Shown here: one piece after another, positions 39,003-48,616 of the stretch
Position numbering within the stretch: the first letter of the stretch is position 1
How the letters are laid out: each line of letters begins with the position of its first letter
DNA from: Caloranaerobacter sp. TR13
GTDB lineage: Bacteria; Bacillota; Clostridia; Tissierellales; Thermohalobacteraceae
Direction: 5' to 3'
NCBI RefSeq assembly: GCF_001316435.1
Contig: NZ_JXLL01000003.1
Location: 62,001-126,000 of the forward strand
Length of the DNA: 64,000 nucleotides
The notes under the pieces: model-generated
Told to the model about the DNA's origin: nothing
Database searches by the model: none
Seen by the model: the letters and a program-made list of their open reading frames with translations, nothing else
Program-made: the position numbers and the translations under genes

Positions 39003-40070
39003 TTACTGTACTGATTTTAATTTTTCAGCCTGATCATTCGTTATGAGAGCATCTACTATTTCATCAATATCTCCATCTAAGAAAGAATCTAATTTATATA
39101 TAGTCATGTTAATTCTATGATCAGATACCCTACCTTGAGGGAAGTTATATGTTCTTATTCTTTCACTTCTATCACCTGTACCTACCTGACTTCTTCTAGC
39201 TTCAGCTATTTCTGCATTTTGTTCTGCCTGAAGTTTGTCATATAATCTAGCTTTAAGAATCTTGAATGCTTTTTCTTTATTCTTAAGCTGAGATTTTTCA
39301 TCTTGGCATGAAACCACTATCCCCGTAGGAATGTGTGTTAATCTAACTGCTGAATCTGTTGTGTTAACACTCTGTCCACCATGTCCTGAGGAACGGAATA
39401 CGTCAACACGTACATCGTTTGGATTTATCTGAATATCTATGTCATCAGCTTCTGGAAGAACTGCTACAGTAGCTGTAGATGTGTGTATTCTACCACCTGA
39501 TTCTGTAACTGGAATTCTTTGAACTCTATGAACACCACTTTCATACTTAAGTCGTGAATATGCACCTTTACCTTTTATCATGAAAATTACTTCTTTAAAG
39601 CCGCCTACTCCTTGTTCGTTCGAAGACATTATTTCTACTTTCCAACCTTGTCTTTCAGCATATCTTGTATACATTCTTAAAAGGTCTCCAGCAAATATAC
39701 CTGCTTCGTCTCCACCGGCTCCGGCTCTAATCTCAACTATAACGTTTTTCTCATCATTAGGGTCTTTAGGAACTAAAAGTAATTTTAATTCTTCTGTTAG
39801 TTTTTCTTTTTTCTCAGTTAATTCCTTAATTTCTTCTTTTACCATATCTTTAAAATCATCTTCTAGCTTTTCTTTTAACATTTCCTTTGCTTCTTCTAAT
39901 TGCTCAGATACTGTAGTGTACTCTCTGTACTTCATAACTATTGGTTCTATTTCGGCATGTTCTTTCACTAATTTTTGCCATTCATTTCTTTTATTTATGA
40001 TTTCTGGATCACTTATTTTCATGCTTAAATCTTTATATTTTTCTTCTAAGAACTTTAATTTTTCTAACAT
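39003..40070 (-). CDS. prfA: Peptide chain release factor 1
   Basis: 355 residues. The GGQ catalytic loop [20 protein letters not shown] and the PxT-type stop-codon motif region ([12 protein letters not shown]) identify RF1, which reads UAA and UAG. ATG at 40070; a GTG three codons earlier is part of AGAGGTG. In Bacillus prfA is directly followed by prmC, its methyltransferase; here two chromate-transporter genes lie between them. Confidence 0.96.
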   Translation of the reverse strand: MLEKLKFLEEKYKDLSMKISDPEIINKRNEWQKLVKEHAEIEPIVMKYREYTTVSEQLEEAKEMLKEKLEDDFKDMVKEEIKELTEKKEKLTEELKLLLVPKDPNDEKNVIVEIRAGAGGDEAGIFAGDLLRMYTRYAERQGWKVEIMSSNEQGVGGFKEVIFMIKGKGAYSRLKYESGVHRVQRIPVTESGGRIHTSTATVAVLPEADDIDIQINPNDVRVDVFRSSGHGGQSVNTTDSAVRLTHIPTGIVVSCQDEKSQLKNKEKAFKILKARLYDKLQAEQNAEIAEARRSQVGTGDRSERIRTYNFPQGRVSDHRINMTIYKLDSFLDGDIDEIVDALITNDQAEKLKSVQ

Positions 40071-40089
40071 TTTTTTCACCTCTGATAAT

Positions 40090-40240
40090 TTTCGTTATTC
40101 ATCATTCGCTATTCATCATTCGCTATTCATCATTTGCTATTCGTTAGCCCCCTGTAGCGTAGAATTAATTCTACGCTACTACTAATGCGAAAAGCAAATG
40201 GCAAACAGCCAAAACTAGTACCTAGCACCAAATCCCTAGT
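40090..40240. repeat. ATTCGCT heptamers with palindrome upstream of prfA
   Basis: ATTCATC/ATTCGCT/ATTCATC/ATTTGCT units in 7-base steps (40093-40146), a perfect 26-base palindrome (40154-40179), reverse-oriented GCGAAAA/GCAAATG units, then AGTACCT/AGCACCA/AGTATCT units (40206-40238). Confidence 0.82.
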
Positions 40241-40301
40241 ATCTATTATTTAAAATTATCTAGCTAGACATTATAGCATATTTTTTTAATTTTTACTAGT
40301 A

Positions 40302-40820
40302 TTAATACAATGCTACTCCTAAACCTGCCGCAATGACTATACATAATATGGGATGAAGCTTTTTGTAGATAACAAGATAAAATATTGCTAATGTTATTAT
40401 TAAACTTTTCACATCTATTATTGTGTTTTTTGCTACTAAAATTGCTGCAGATGCAATTAAACCTATTATTACAGGTCTTAAGCCTTTGAAAAACCAGTCA
40501 ATATATTCTGATTCTTTAAATTTCTTTAGAAAATGAGCTATTAACAAAATAATAACTAAAGATGGTATGATAACCGCTAAAGTTGATACTATCGCTCCAA
40601 ATATTCCACCTATTTTATATCCTAAAAAAGTAGCACTGTTTATTGCTATAGGTCCTGGTGTCATTTGTGATATTGCTAAAATATCGATAAATTCTTTTAA
40701 ACTAAGCCATCCATTTTTAGTTATGATTTCTTCTTGGATAAGAGGAAGCATTGCATATCCTCCACCAAAGCTAAATGCACCAATTTTCAAAAAAGAGATA
40801 AATAATTTTATATATACCAT
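40302..40820 (-). CDS. Chromate transporter, half-size (second half)
   Basis: 172 residues, a single CHR domain with about five to six membrane segments and the motif GAFSFGGGYAMLPLIQEEII near the N-terminus, followed by ISQMTPGPIAINSATFLGYK. Bacillus-type systems use two half-size CHR proteins together. Its partner lies immediately upstream at 40964-41503. Physiological substrate in anaerobes is uncertain; the family is named for chromate efflux. Confidence 0.9.
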   Translation of the reverse strand: MVYIKLFISFLKIGAFSFGGGYAMLPLIQEEIITKNGWLSLKEFIDILAISQMTPGPIAINSATFLGYKIGGIFGAIVSTLAVIIPSLVIILLIAHFLKKFKESEYIDWFFKGLRPVIIGLIASAAILVAKNTIIDVKSLIITLAIFYLVIYKKLHPILCIVIAAGLGVALY

Positions 40821-40837
40821 TGCAGTCCACCTTTTTC

Positions 40838-40988
40838 GTTTTGGTTATTCGCTTTTCGATATTCGCTGTTCATCATTTGCTATTCGTCATTTGCCGATCG
40901 CTATTCGACAAATAAAAAGCCGATGTAGCGTAGAATTAATTCTACGCTACCAGGGCCCAGTACCTAGCACCTAGTACCCAGTACCCGA
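40838..40988. repeat. ATTCGCT heptamers and palindrome between the chromate-transporter halves
   Basis: TTATTCGCTTTTCGATATTCGCT-type units (40840-40915), a perfect palindrome at 40925-40950 and AGTACCT/AGCACCT/AGTACCC units (40957-40988) that abut the end of the upstream half gene. Confidence 0.8.
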
Positions 40989-41503
40989 TAATATAAAATC
41001 GCTCCAAGTCCACCAATTAGAATCACTATTACAGGACTTATATTAGCAAATACAACTAAAAATAAAGTAATTATAGAAATAATTAACGCATTCTTTTTTA
41101 TTTTAGAAGTTTTAGTAAGCTTATATACTGCTGATATAATTAATGCTACAACTGCTGGTCTAACACCCAAAAATATTTTTGAAACTATTTTATTATTTCT
41201 ATATTTAAATAAGAACATAGATATTATAAGAATTATTATAAACGAAGGTAATACTACTCCTAGCAAACATGCTAAAGCTCCAATAATCCCTCTTAGCTTA
41301 TATCCTATAAATATAGCACTATTAACTGCTATCGCACCTGGAGAAGATTGTGCAATAGCAATAGTATCTAAAAATTCTTCATCGTCTAGCCATTTATTTT
41401 TATCTACTACTTCTACCTGTATCAGAGGAATCATTGCATATCCCCCACCAAAAGTAAAAGCACCAATTTTAAAAAAAGTTAAAAATAGTTTTATTATAGA
41501 CAT
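40964..41503 (-). CDS. Chromate transporter, half-size (first half)
   Basis: 179 residues, one CHR domain with GAFTFGGGYAMIPLIQVEVV and IAQSSPGAIAVNSAIFIGYK, clearly paralogous to the next gene. The final residues (RVLGTRC) are encoded within the AGTACCC-type array, so the repeat appears to have extended or replaced the original C-terminus. Its start overlaps the end of prmC by 10 bases, so it is probably read from the DUF1385-prmC transcript. Confidence 0.9.
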   Translation of the reverse strand: MSIIKLFLTFFKIGAFTFGGGYAMIPLIQVEVVDKNKWLDDEEFLDTIAIAQSSPGAIAVNSAIFIGYKLRGIIGALACLLGVVLPSFIIILIISMFLFKYRNNKIVSKIFLGVRPAVVALIISAVYKLTKTSKIKKNALIISIITLFLVVFANISPVIVILIGGLGAILYYRVLGTRC

Positions 41504-42387
41504 AAATTTTCACCTACTACCACTCTATCATGTCCTGCTAAATCTTTTATAATCTCAACTTTTTTAAATAACCTACTATCTTTCAAAAGCTTTTTAACAT
41601 CTTGCCCTTGATTATAACCTATCTCAAAAGCAATAACACCTTTATTTGTAAGATATTTGCTTAAGTTTTTAACTATTTCTCTATAATAGTCTAATCCATC
41701 CTTTCCACCATCCAATGCTATTCTAGGTTCATATTTGGATACTTCAATCTGAAGTTTTTCAATTTCATCAGTAGGAATATATGGGGGGTTAGACACTATA
41801 ATATCTATATCATTTTCTACATTAAGTTTTGATAGAGGCTTAAATAAATTACCTTCTAAAAATAGTACTCTATCCTCTAGCTCAAATTTTTTACAGTTCT
41901 GTGATGCTATTTCTAAAGCTTTTTTGCTTATATCAATAGAATATACGAATGCATTTTTTAAATAATAAGCCAAGCTTAATGTAATTGCTCCACTGCCAGT
42001 ACCTATATCTACAATATTAACCCGCTTTTTATCTTTCAAAAAACTGCTATTAACAATTTCAATAACCTTTTCAACAAGAATCTCTGTATCAGGTCTTGGA
42101 ACTAAAACACCTTCTGCAACATTAAAATTAAGCCCCATAAATTCTTGTGTGCCGATAATATACTGTATTGGATAACCTTCTTTTCGTATGTTTATAAATT
42201 TAAAAAATTTATCCACAACTTCTCGACTAACTTTCTCATCTCTATGTGTATAAATATATAATTTATCAACACCTAGTGCGCAACATAATATAAGTTGAGC
42301 ATCAAGAAGAGGGGTTTTAAAATCCCCCTCATTTAATATTTCTATACCTTCTTGTAATAAGGATTTTATAGTATAATCTTTTACCAA
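41494..42387 (-). CDS. prmC: Release-factor glutamine methyltransferase
   Basis: 297 residues. N-terminal helical domain with PRPDTEILVEKVIE and the SAM-binding fold (IVDIGTGSGAITLSLAYYLK) carrying the NPPY motif in IIVSNPPYIPTDEIEKLQ. Methylates the GGQ glutamine of RF1 and RF2. Overlaps the DUF1385 gene by 7 bases and the first chromate-transporter gene by 10 bases. spoIIR, which often lies near prmC, is not present here. Confidence 0.95.
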   Translation of the reverse strand: MVKDYTIKSLLQEGIEILNEGDFKTPLLDAQLILCCALGVDKLYIYTHRDEKVSREVVDKFFKFINIRKEGYPIQYIIGTQEFMGLNFNVAEGVLVPRPDTEILVEKVIEIVNSSFLKDKKRVNIVDIGTGSGAITLSLAYYLKNAFVYSIDISKKALEIASQNCKKFELEDRVLFLEGNLFKPLSKLNVENDIDIIVSNPPYIPTDEIEKLQIEVSKYEPRIALDGGKDGLDYYREIVKNLSKYLTNKGVIAFEIGYNQGQDVKKLLKDSRLFKKVEIIKDLAGHDRVVVGENLCL

Positions 42388-43337
42388 AGATCTGCCTCCT
42401 TATCTTCAACCAATACTCCTTTTAAAGCTTCAATAGCTACCTCTAGCTGTGAATCGTCTGGCTCACTGGTAGTTATTTTCTGTAGCATCAACCCAGGATA
42501 TGAAATGATTTGAGCTAGCTTGCTATCACTTCTACCTGTATATTTATTTATTTCATATGATATTCCTGCTATCACTGGTAATAATGCTATCCTTAATATA
42601 AATCTCAATAGTGGATTTGGCCATCCAAATAATGAGAATACAAGTATACTTACTATCATTACCATAAAAATAAAACTTGTACCACATCTAGGATGAAGAG
42701 TAGTATATTTTCTTGCATTTTCTACTGTCAATTCTTCTCCATGTTCATAACAGTGTATTGTTTTATGTTCAGCTCCATGATACTCAAATACCCTTTTTAT
42801 ATCTTTCATTTTAGATATGCTGTAAACATATATTAAAAATATTATAACCCTTACTACTCCTTCAATTAAATTAAGCCCTAAATTGCTGCTAATTTTAGTT
42901 TTTAAAAAGTTAGTTAAGTATGAAGGAGCTAATATGAATAAAAGAATTGTAAAAAGTAAAGATATAAAAACTGATAAGTAAATCATTACATCTTCAGTTT
43001 TATCTTTAAATATTTTTTCTAAAGCTCTATCTATGACTCCTGGCTCAGCTTCCTCTACTTCGTATACTTCAGCTGAGTACATCAAAGCTCTAACTCCTAC
43101 AACCATTGCTTCCATTAGCATAACGCTGCCTCTTATGAAAGGTAATTTAAGAAAGCTATACTTTGATGAAGCAGAGTTTACAGGCTCTTTTTTTAACTCA
43201 ATATTACCATTTGGCTCTCTGACTGCTATAGCTATTTCTTTGGGGCCTTTCATCATTACTCCTTCTATTAATGCCTGACCACCTATGCTGGTTTTGTGTT
43301 TAGGTTTTTTAAATGCATCTTTTATTTTTGATATCAT
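42381..43337 (-). CDS. DUF1385 family membrane protein (YqhQ-like)
   Basis: 318 residues. Starts with KHKTSIGGQALIEGVMMKGP, the family signature, and contains FEYHGAEHKTIHCYEHGEEL with conserved His/Cys residues, plus four or five membrane segments in the middle. Function is unknown; members are widespread in Firmicutes and often lie next to prmC/prfA. The His-Glu-His cluster could bind metal. Start ATG at 43337. Confidence 0.85.
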   Translation of the reverse strand: MISKIKDAFKKPKHKTSIGGQALIEGVMMKGPKEIAIAVREPNGNIELKKEPVNSASSKYSFLKLPFIRGSVMLMEAMVVGVRALMYSAEVYEVEEAEPGVIDRALEKIFKDKTEDVMIYLSVFISLLFTILLFILAPSYLTNFLKTKISSNLGLNLIEGVVRVIIFLIYVYSISKMKDIKRVFEYHGAEHKTIHCYEHGEELTVENARKYTTLHPRCGTSFIFMVMIVSILVFSLFGWPNPLLRFILRIALLPVIAGISYEINKYTGRSDSKLAQIISYPGLMLQKITTSEPDDSQLEVAIEALKGVLVEDKEADLW

Positions 43338-43429
43338 ATCTCCTGTCTACTCCTTATATTTTTTTCTATATAATATCTTCTATATAATTACATTATAACT
43401 CATCTTACTATAATATAACAAGAAGCTCT

Positions 43430-43612
43430 TGAATAGGTACTTGGTACTGGGTACTAGGTACTAGATTAAAAATGTAAAATAATTCGGCTATTCGTTGTTC
43501 GCTTTTCGACAATCAACAATCGATAAAAAAATTAGTAGCGGAGAATTAATTCTCCGCTACTACTAATTTTCTCTGATATCTGTCAACTGTCAACTGGTAA
43601 CTAATAACTATG
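43430..43612. repeat. Reverse-oriented heptamers, palindrome and ACTGTCA units after tdk
   Basis: GGTACTT/GGTACTG/GGTACTA (reverse complement of the usual orientation, 43436-43463), ATTCG-type units (43483-43515), a perfect palindrome at 43535-43560, and ACTGTCA, ACTGTCA, ACTGGTA, ACTAATA, ACTATG in clean 7-base steps (43582-43613) just before the tdk stop codon. Confidence 0.82.
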
Positions 43613-43618
43613 TAACAA

Positions 43619-44197
43619 TTATTTTCTTGGAACTTCATGATGCAATCTGCATCTGGCTTCATAGCTCTCCTTAGCACCAACTAAAATAGTAGGTTCATCA
43701 TAGCAGGCAGGCTCTCCGTTAATTAATCTTTGAGTTCTATTTGCAGGATGTCCACAAATCACACATACAGCTGTTAGCTTGTCCACAAATTCTGCAATTG
43801 CCATTATATTAGGAGTAGGTCCAAATGGCTCCCCTCTGAAATCCATATCCAATCCAGCTACTATTACTCTTAATCCTTTATCTGCTAAACGCCTACATAA
43901 ATCTATAATTCCATCATCAAAAAACTGTACTTCATCAACACCCACAACTTCTGTATCATCTGATAATAATTTATATATTTCATCAGAATTTTTTACTGGT
44001 ATAGCTTTAATTTTCTCTCCGTTATGAGAAACAACTTCATTTACACTATATCTATCGTCAATAGATGGCTTAAATACTTGAATTTTTTGGCGTGCTATCT
44101 GGGCTCTTCTTAACCTTCTTATAAGCTCCTCACTTTTACCGCTATACATGGGGCCAACCACTACTTCAATCCAACCGTGGTGATTAGGTCCGTACAT
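43619..44197 (-). CDS. tdk: Thymidine kinase
   Basis: 192 residues, type II thymidine kinase. P-loop [20 protein letters not shown], the [10 protein letters not shown] segment and structural zinc cysteines ([13 protein letters not shown] ... CYDE ... CRLHHE) are present. Phosphorylates thymidine to TMP. Lies next to rpmE and rho as in B. subtilis. Start ATG at 44197 behind AAAGGAGG. Confidence 0.95.
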   Translation of the reverse strand: MYGPNHHGWIEVVVGPMYSGKSEELIRRLRRAQIARQKIQVFKPSIDDRYSVNEVVSHNGEKIKAIPVKNSDEIYKLLSDDTEVVGVDEVQFFDDGIIDLCRRLADKGLRVIVAGLDMDFRGEPFGPTPNIMAIAEFVDKLTAVCVICGHPANRTQRLINGEPACYDEPTILVGAKESYEARCRLHHEVPRK

Positions 44198-44330
44198 TAA
44201 AATTCCTCCTTTAAATCGATTAACAAAATCTTCGTTTTAAATAAATTATAAGGATGATTTTGCTCATATACATAACTGAAATTATAATTTCCTATGGATT
44301 ATAACAAATAACTGTTAACTATGTATCTTC

Positions 44331-44366
44331 AAAAAATAAAGGCTAGAAGCCTTATGGCATCTAACC
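44331..44366 (-). terminator. Terminator after rpmE
   Basis: GGCTAGAAGCC (44341-44351) pairs with GGCATCTAACC (44356-44366) with one mismatch and one G-U, followed by TTTATTTTTTG on the minus strand. Confidence 0.78.
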
Positions 44367-44383
44367 TCTCTAACATATTCTGA

Positions 44384-44584
44384 TTAGTCAAGACCGTATT
44401 TCTTCTTAAATCTTTCAACACGTCCGCCTTTATCAATAAGTTTTTGCTTTCCTGTAAAGAATGGATGACACTCAGAACAAATTTCTACTCTAAGCTCCTC
44501 TTTTACTGAACCAGTTTCAAAAGTATTTCCACATGCACAGTGTACTTTAGCTTTTTTGTATTCTGGATGAATTCCTTTTTTCAC
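44384..44584 (-). CDS. rpmE: Ribosomal protein L31, zinc-binding type
   Basis: 66 residues from the GTG at 44584 behind GAGAGGTG. The Cys residues C16/C18 (VHCACGNTF) and C36/C39 ([15 protein letters not shown]) make the zinc-binding C+ form, so this is the zinc-replete paralogue; the C- form is not in the window. Located between rho and tdk as in Bacillus. Confidence 0.96.
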   Translation of the reverse strand: MKKGIHPEYKKAKVHCACGNTFETGSVKEELRVEICSECHPFFTGKQKLIDKGGRVERFKKKYGLD

Positions 44585-44704
44585 CGAAATCACCTCTCTT
44601 CCAAAATCTTTCTTTGCTGTAATATTTTATTTGATATGATTATCCAGTTTTCAACTAATACATTATAGCATATTCATAATTTTATTTCAATAAACATAAG
44701 TAAA

Positions 44705-46051
44705 TTAATCCCAAATCTTATTTCTCATATTTTCAATAAACTCAGCATTAGTCTTAGTTGATACTAACAAATTAATAATTTTTTCTGTAACTTCTGCTGT
44801 TGGATAGTTACTCAAAGCTTTTCTAATACTCCATATTGTCTCTAATTCTTTTTGATTTAATAATAAATCTTCTCTTCTTGTACCGGATTTATTAATGTCA
44901 ATTGCCGGGAATATTCTCTTTTCAGATAGTTTTCTGTCTAAATGAATTTCCATATTACCTGTACCCTTGAATTCTTCAAAAATTACATCATCCATTCTGC
45001 TTCCAGTTTCTATTAATGCTGTAGCTAATATTGTAAGGCTACCTCCATTTTCAATATTTCTTGCTGCGCCAAAAAATCTTTTTGGTTTGTGCAAAGCTCC
45101 AGGATCTAAACCTCCTGAAAGTGTTCTACCAGTTGGAGGTATTGTTAGATTGTATGCTCTTGCCAATCTTGTTATACTATCTAAAAGGATAACAACATCT
45201 TTACCATGCTCCACTAGCCTTTTTGCTCTTTCAAGTACCATCTCTGCTACCTTTATATGATGCTTTGGAGGCTCGTCAAATGTTGAATATACTACATCTC
45301 CTTTTACAGACCTTTGCATATCCGTAACTTCTTCTGGTCTTTCATCTATTAATAAAACTATAATCTCTATGTCTGGGTAATTTTCTGCAATACTGTTAGC
45401 TATTTTTTTTAGTAAGATAGTTTTACCAGCTTTAGGAGGAGCAACAATCATTCCCCTTTGTCCTTTACCTATAGGAGCAATTAAATCTATTATTCTTGTG
45501 GATAATTCTCGTGAAGTAGTTTCTAAAGTTATTCTCTCATTAGGATATATAGGTGTTAAAGTATCAAAATCAGGCCTATTATTTGCTGTCTCTGGATCTT
45601 CACCATTAACTTTTTTTACATATAGAAGAGCTTTGTACTTTTCTCCTGATTTTGGAGGCCTTGTGATACCGAAAATTTTATCCCCAGTCCTTAAATTAAA
45701 TCTCCTGATCTGAGATGGAGATACATATATATCCTCAGCACCTGAAAGATAATTTTCTGATCTCAAAAAACCGTAACCATCACTATGAAGCTCTAATATC
45801 CCATCTGCTGTACTTATTTCATCACTTTTATCTATCTCTTCACTTAATCTTTCTGGTAATCCCTGCTTATGTCTTTCTTTTTCTTCTAATTTAGCTGCTA
45901 CTTCTTCTTCTGTTTTTGCATTTTTATAATGCTGTAATATCTCTTCAATCAACTCAGCTTTTTTGTATTTAGAATACCCTTTTATGCCTAATTCTTTAGC
46001 AATCTTTCTGAGCTCATCTATCTTCTTACTACTTAAATCAGAACTGCTCAA
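44705..46051 (-). CDS. rho: Transcription termination factor Rho
   Basis: 448 residues. N-terminal SAP-like domain ([20 protein letters not shown]), then an RNA-binding cold-shock-like domain, then the RecA-type ATPase with Walker [18 protein letters not shown], and the Q/R-loop region [20 protein letters not shown]. Normal size with no large insert. Starts with TTG at 46051 behind GGAGGTG. Confidence 0.97.
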   Translation of the reverse strand: MSSSDLSSKKIDELRKIAKELGIKGYSKYKKAELIEEILQHYKNAKTEEEVAAKLEEKERHKQGLPERLSEEIDKSDEISTADGILELHSDGYGFLRSENYLSGAEDIYVSPSQIRRFNLRTGDKIFGITRPPKSGEKYKALLYVKKVNGEDPETANNRPDFDTLTPIYPNERITLETTSRELSTRIIDLIAPIGKGQRGMIVAPPKAGKTILLKKIANSIAENYPDIEIIVLLIDERPEEVTDMQRSVKGDVVYSTFDEPPKHHIKVAEMVLERAKRLVEHGKDVVILLDSITRLARAYNLTIPPTGRTLSGGLDPGALHKPKRFFGAARNIENGGSLTILATALIETGSRMDDVIFEEFKGTGNMEIHLDRKLSEKRIFPAIDINKSGTRREDLLLNQKELETIWSIRKALSNYPTAEVTEKIINLLVSTKTNAEFIENMRNKIWD

Positions 46052-46189
46052 ATCTTCACCTCCAAAACGTATAAGAGCTTATATTAATATTTATGTCTTA
46101 ACATAATATATGGGAATATGTTGGGAAAGAATCTCTAGACAGGCTTCATTAATGTAATATTAGCACTTTATTATTGAGAAGTCAAGGGG

Positions 46190-46258
46190 ATGCAGGGGAC
46201 AGAGAACAGGGGACAGAGGTCAGGGAACTGTACCCTGTCCCCTGGCAACTGGCAACTA
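46190..46258. repeat. GGGACAG and AACTGGC heptamers before the first glpX stop
   Basis: GGGGACA, GAGAACA, GGGGACA, GAGGTCA, GGGAACT, then CTGTCCC and AACTGGC, AACTGGC, AACTA, abutting the glpX stop codon. Confidence 0.75.
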
Positions 46259-46263
46259 AAAAA

Positions 46264-47235
46264 CTACTTCGCATAATCTGGTTTTTTGTCTAGCTTATGA
46301 ATTGACTCGATAAATCTTATTGTACCTGTTTCTGCTCTTGTTACCATTGAATGTGTTTTGGCCATATTATTTTGGTAATATACTACTCCTTTTAATAATT
46401 CACCATCTGATACTCCTGTTGCTGCAAAGAATATTTCATTGCCCTTGGCTAAATCTTCCATTGTCAATACTTTATTAATATCAGTAATGCCCATTTTATA
46501 ACATCTTTCAAGCTCAGTTTCATCCATCGGTACTAGTTTTCCTTGAAATTCTCCACCCATACATTTTAATGCTGCAGCAGCTATAACTCCTTCTGGAGCT
46601 CCTCCTATTCCCATTAATATATCAACTCCTGAATGTTCAAAGCAAGTTGCTATTGCAGCAGCAACATCTCCATCTCCAAATAATTTAATTCTTGCTCCTG
46701 CTTTTCTTATTCTCTCTATTAACTCCTTATGTCTAGGTCTGTCTAATAAAGTTACTGTTAAATCCGATATACTTTTGTTTAAAGCATCAGCTACTGCATT
46801 TAGATTTTCTTCAACTGGAGCATCAAGATTAATTCTACCTGCTGCTTTTGGTCCTACTGCAATTTTATTCATATACATATCAGGTGCATGTAACAAGCAT
46901 CCACGTGGAGCTATTGCAACTACAGAAATTGCATTGGGTAATCCCTTAGCTACTGCAGTAGTACCATCAAGAGGGTCTACAGCTATATCAACTTTGGGAC
47001 ATCCTTCTTGTGCTTTTCCTATTCTCTCTCCAATATATAGCATTGGGGCTTCGTCCATTTCACCTTCTCCAATAACTACAACTCCATCTATATTTATAGT
47101 ATCAAACATCTTCCTCATACCATTAACTGCAGACTGATCTGCTACTATTTTGTCACCTCTACCCATGTGTCTAGCACACTCCAATGCCGCAGCTTCAGTT
47201 ACTCTCACAAGATTTAATGCTAATTCTCTATCCAT
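46264..47235 (-). CDS. glpX: Fructose-1,6-bisphosphatase class II, copy 1
   Basis: 323 residues of the GlpX family, a gluconeogenic phosphatase. Motifs: VVIGEGEMDEAPMLYIGERI and DIAVDPLDGTTAVAKGLPNA (metal/phosphate site), GVDILMGIGGAPEGVIAAAA and CMGGEFQGKLVP. Very similar to the neighbouring copy 2, so a tandem duplication. Ends the run before rho. Start ATG at 47235 behind AAAGGAGG. Confidence 0.94.
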   Translation of the reverse strand: MDRELALNLVRVTEAAALECARHMGRGDKIVADQSAVNGMRKMFDTINIDGVVVIGEGEMDEAPMLYIGERIGKAQEGCPKVDIAVDPLDGTTAVAKGLPNAISVVAIAPRGCLLHAPDMYMNKIAVGPKAAGRINLDAPVEENLNAVADALNKSISDLTVTLLDRPRHKELIERIRKAGARIKLFGDGDVAAAIATCFEHSGVDILMGIGGAPEGVIAAAALKCMGGEFQGKLVPMDETELERCYKMGITDINKVLTMEDLAKGNEIFFAATGVSDGELLKGVVYYQNNMAKTHSMVTRAETGTIRFIESIHKLDKKPDYAK

Positions 47236-47334
47236 AATGTGTCCTCCTTTATGAAAGTATTACAGTTATAGTATATTCTATTTCAATATTATATGTCAAA
47301 ATGTATGTAATGTTTTTTGAATGAGTATAGCATA

Positions 47335-47446
47335 GAGGTAGGGAACAGTGGACAGAGAACAGAGAACAGGGGATAGAGGACAGGGAATAGGGGACAGAGA
47401 ACAGGGTTTAGAGAACTGTGCCCTGGTAACTGTCCCCTGTCCCCTG
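47335..47446. repeat. GGGACAG heptamer array between the two glpX genes
   Basis: GGGAACA, GTGGACA, GAGAACA, GAGAACA, GGGGATA, GAGGACA, GGGAATA, GGGGACA, GAGAACA, GGGTTTA, GAGAACT in unbroken 7-base steps from about 47341, then reverse-oriented CTGTCCC units to 47445. The cleanest long array of this family. Confidence 0.85.
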
Positions 47447-47479
47447 AAATAAAAATAGACCTGAATTAATCAGGCCTAT
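47447..47479 (-). terminator. Terminator after glpX copy 2
   Basis: ATAGACCTGA and TCAGGCCTAT arms (47455-47479, one mismatch) followed by TTTTATTT on the minus strand. Confidence 0.8.
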
Positions 47480-47480
47480 C

Positions 47481-47517
47481 ATTGACTATTAACTATTGAC
47501 TATCAACTAATAACTAA
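47481..47517. repeat. ACTATTG/ACTATCA heptamers at the end of glpX copy 2
   Basis: TTGACTATTAACTATTGACTATCAACTAATAACTAA-type sequence (written here as units TTGACTA, TTAACTA, TTGACTA, TCAACTA, ATAACTA) in 7-base steps up to the stop codon. Confidence 0.8.
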
Positions 47518-47520
47518 ACT

Positions 47521-48528
47521 TTATATCTGTCCATATTTTTTCATCAATCTAATTAGTATGTCATTTTTATTTAATTTATGTCTTGCTTCTATAAATCTTA
47601 TGGTACCTGTTTTAGCTCTCATGACTACTGAATGTGTTTTGGCAAAGTTATTACCATAATATACTACTCCCTTTAATAGATCCCCATCTGTAATTCCCGT
47701 TGCAGCGAAGAATACTTCTTCTCCTTTAACTAAATCCTCTAATGTTAAAATCTTTTTAATATCTTCATCACTCCAACCTAATTGATGACATCTTTCAACT
47801 TCTTCATCTGACATTGGGTAAAGCTGACCTTGCATTTCTCCACCCATACATTTTAATGCTGCAGCAGCTATAACTCCTTCTGGGGCTCCTCCTATCCCCA
47901 TTAATATGTCAACTCCTGTATCTTCAAAGCCAGTAGCAATAGCAGCTGCTACGTCACCTTCACCAAACAATTTAATTCTTGCACCTACTCTTCTTATTTC
48001 TTGTATCATTTCATAATGTCTAGGTCTGTCTTGTATTATTACTGTTAAATCTGATATATCTTTATTTAAAGCCTTAGCAACTGCTTCCAGATTATCTTTT
48101 ATGGGAGCTGTAATATCAATTTTCCCTGCTGCTTTTGGTCCTACAGCTATTTTTTTCATATAAGTATCTGGTGCATAAAGTAAACATCCTCTAGGAGCCA
48201 TAGCTATTACTGATATTGCATTCGGAAGTCCTTTTGATACTAAACTAGTTCCATCTAATGGATCAACAGCAATATCTACTTCTATATCATCTATAGTTCC
48301 TGATCCTATTCTCTCTCCGATATAAAGCATAGGTGCCTCATCTAACTCACCTTCACCTATAACTACTGTTCCTCTAACATTTACTAACTCAAAAGCTTCT
48401 CTCATTCCATCTACAGCTGCTTGGTCTGCTCCATTTTTATCTCCTCTACCCATGAATTTAGCTGATGCTAATGCAGCTATCTCAGTAACACGTACTAAAG
48501 ATAAAGATAAGTTTCTATCTAAAATCAT
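47521..48528 (-). CDS. glpX: Fructose-1,6-bisphosphatase class II, copy 2
   Basis: 335 residues, same family and motifs as copy 1 (VVIGEGELDEAPMLYIGERI, DIAVDPLDGTSLVSKGLPNA, GVDILMGIGGAPEGVIAAAA). It differs by a short C-terminal extension (NKNDILIRLMKKYGQI). ATG at 48528 preferred over the GTG three codons upstream. Retention of two intact copies suggests different regulation, metal use or activity toward fructose- versus sedoheptulose-bisphosphate, none of which is readable here. Confidence 0.94.
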   Translation of the reverse strand: MILDRNLSLSLVRVTEIAALASAKFMGRGDKNGADQAAVDGMREAFELVNVRGTVVIGEGELDEAPMLYIGERIGSGTIDDIEVDIAVDPLDGTSLVSKGLPNAISVIAMAPRGCLLYAPDTYMKKIAVGPKAAGKIDITAPIKDNLEAVAKALNKDISDLTVIIQDRPRHYEMIQEIRRVGARIKLFGEGDVAAAIATGFEDTGVDILMGIGGAPEGVIAAAALKCMGGEMQGQLYPMSDEEVERCHQLGWSDEDIKKILTLEDLVKGEEVFFAATGITDGDLLKGVVYYGNNFAKTHSVVMRAKTGTIRFIEARHKLNKNDILIRLMKKYGQI

Positions 48529-48567
48529 ACTTTTCACTCCCCTAATCTACAATTATATCTAAAATAC

Positions 48568-48609
48568 TAAAATTAAAGGATAAGTAAAGATTAGTCTTTA
48601 CCTATCCTT
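48568..48609 (-). terminator. Terminator after fsa
   Basis: AAGGATAAGTAAAGA (48576-48590) pairs with TCTTTACCTATCCTT (48595-48609), one mismatch, followed by TAATTTTAG on the minus strand. Confidence 0.8.
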
Positions 48610-48616
48610 TTATCTG

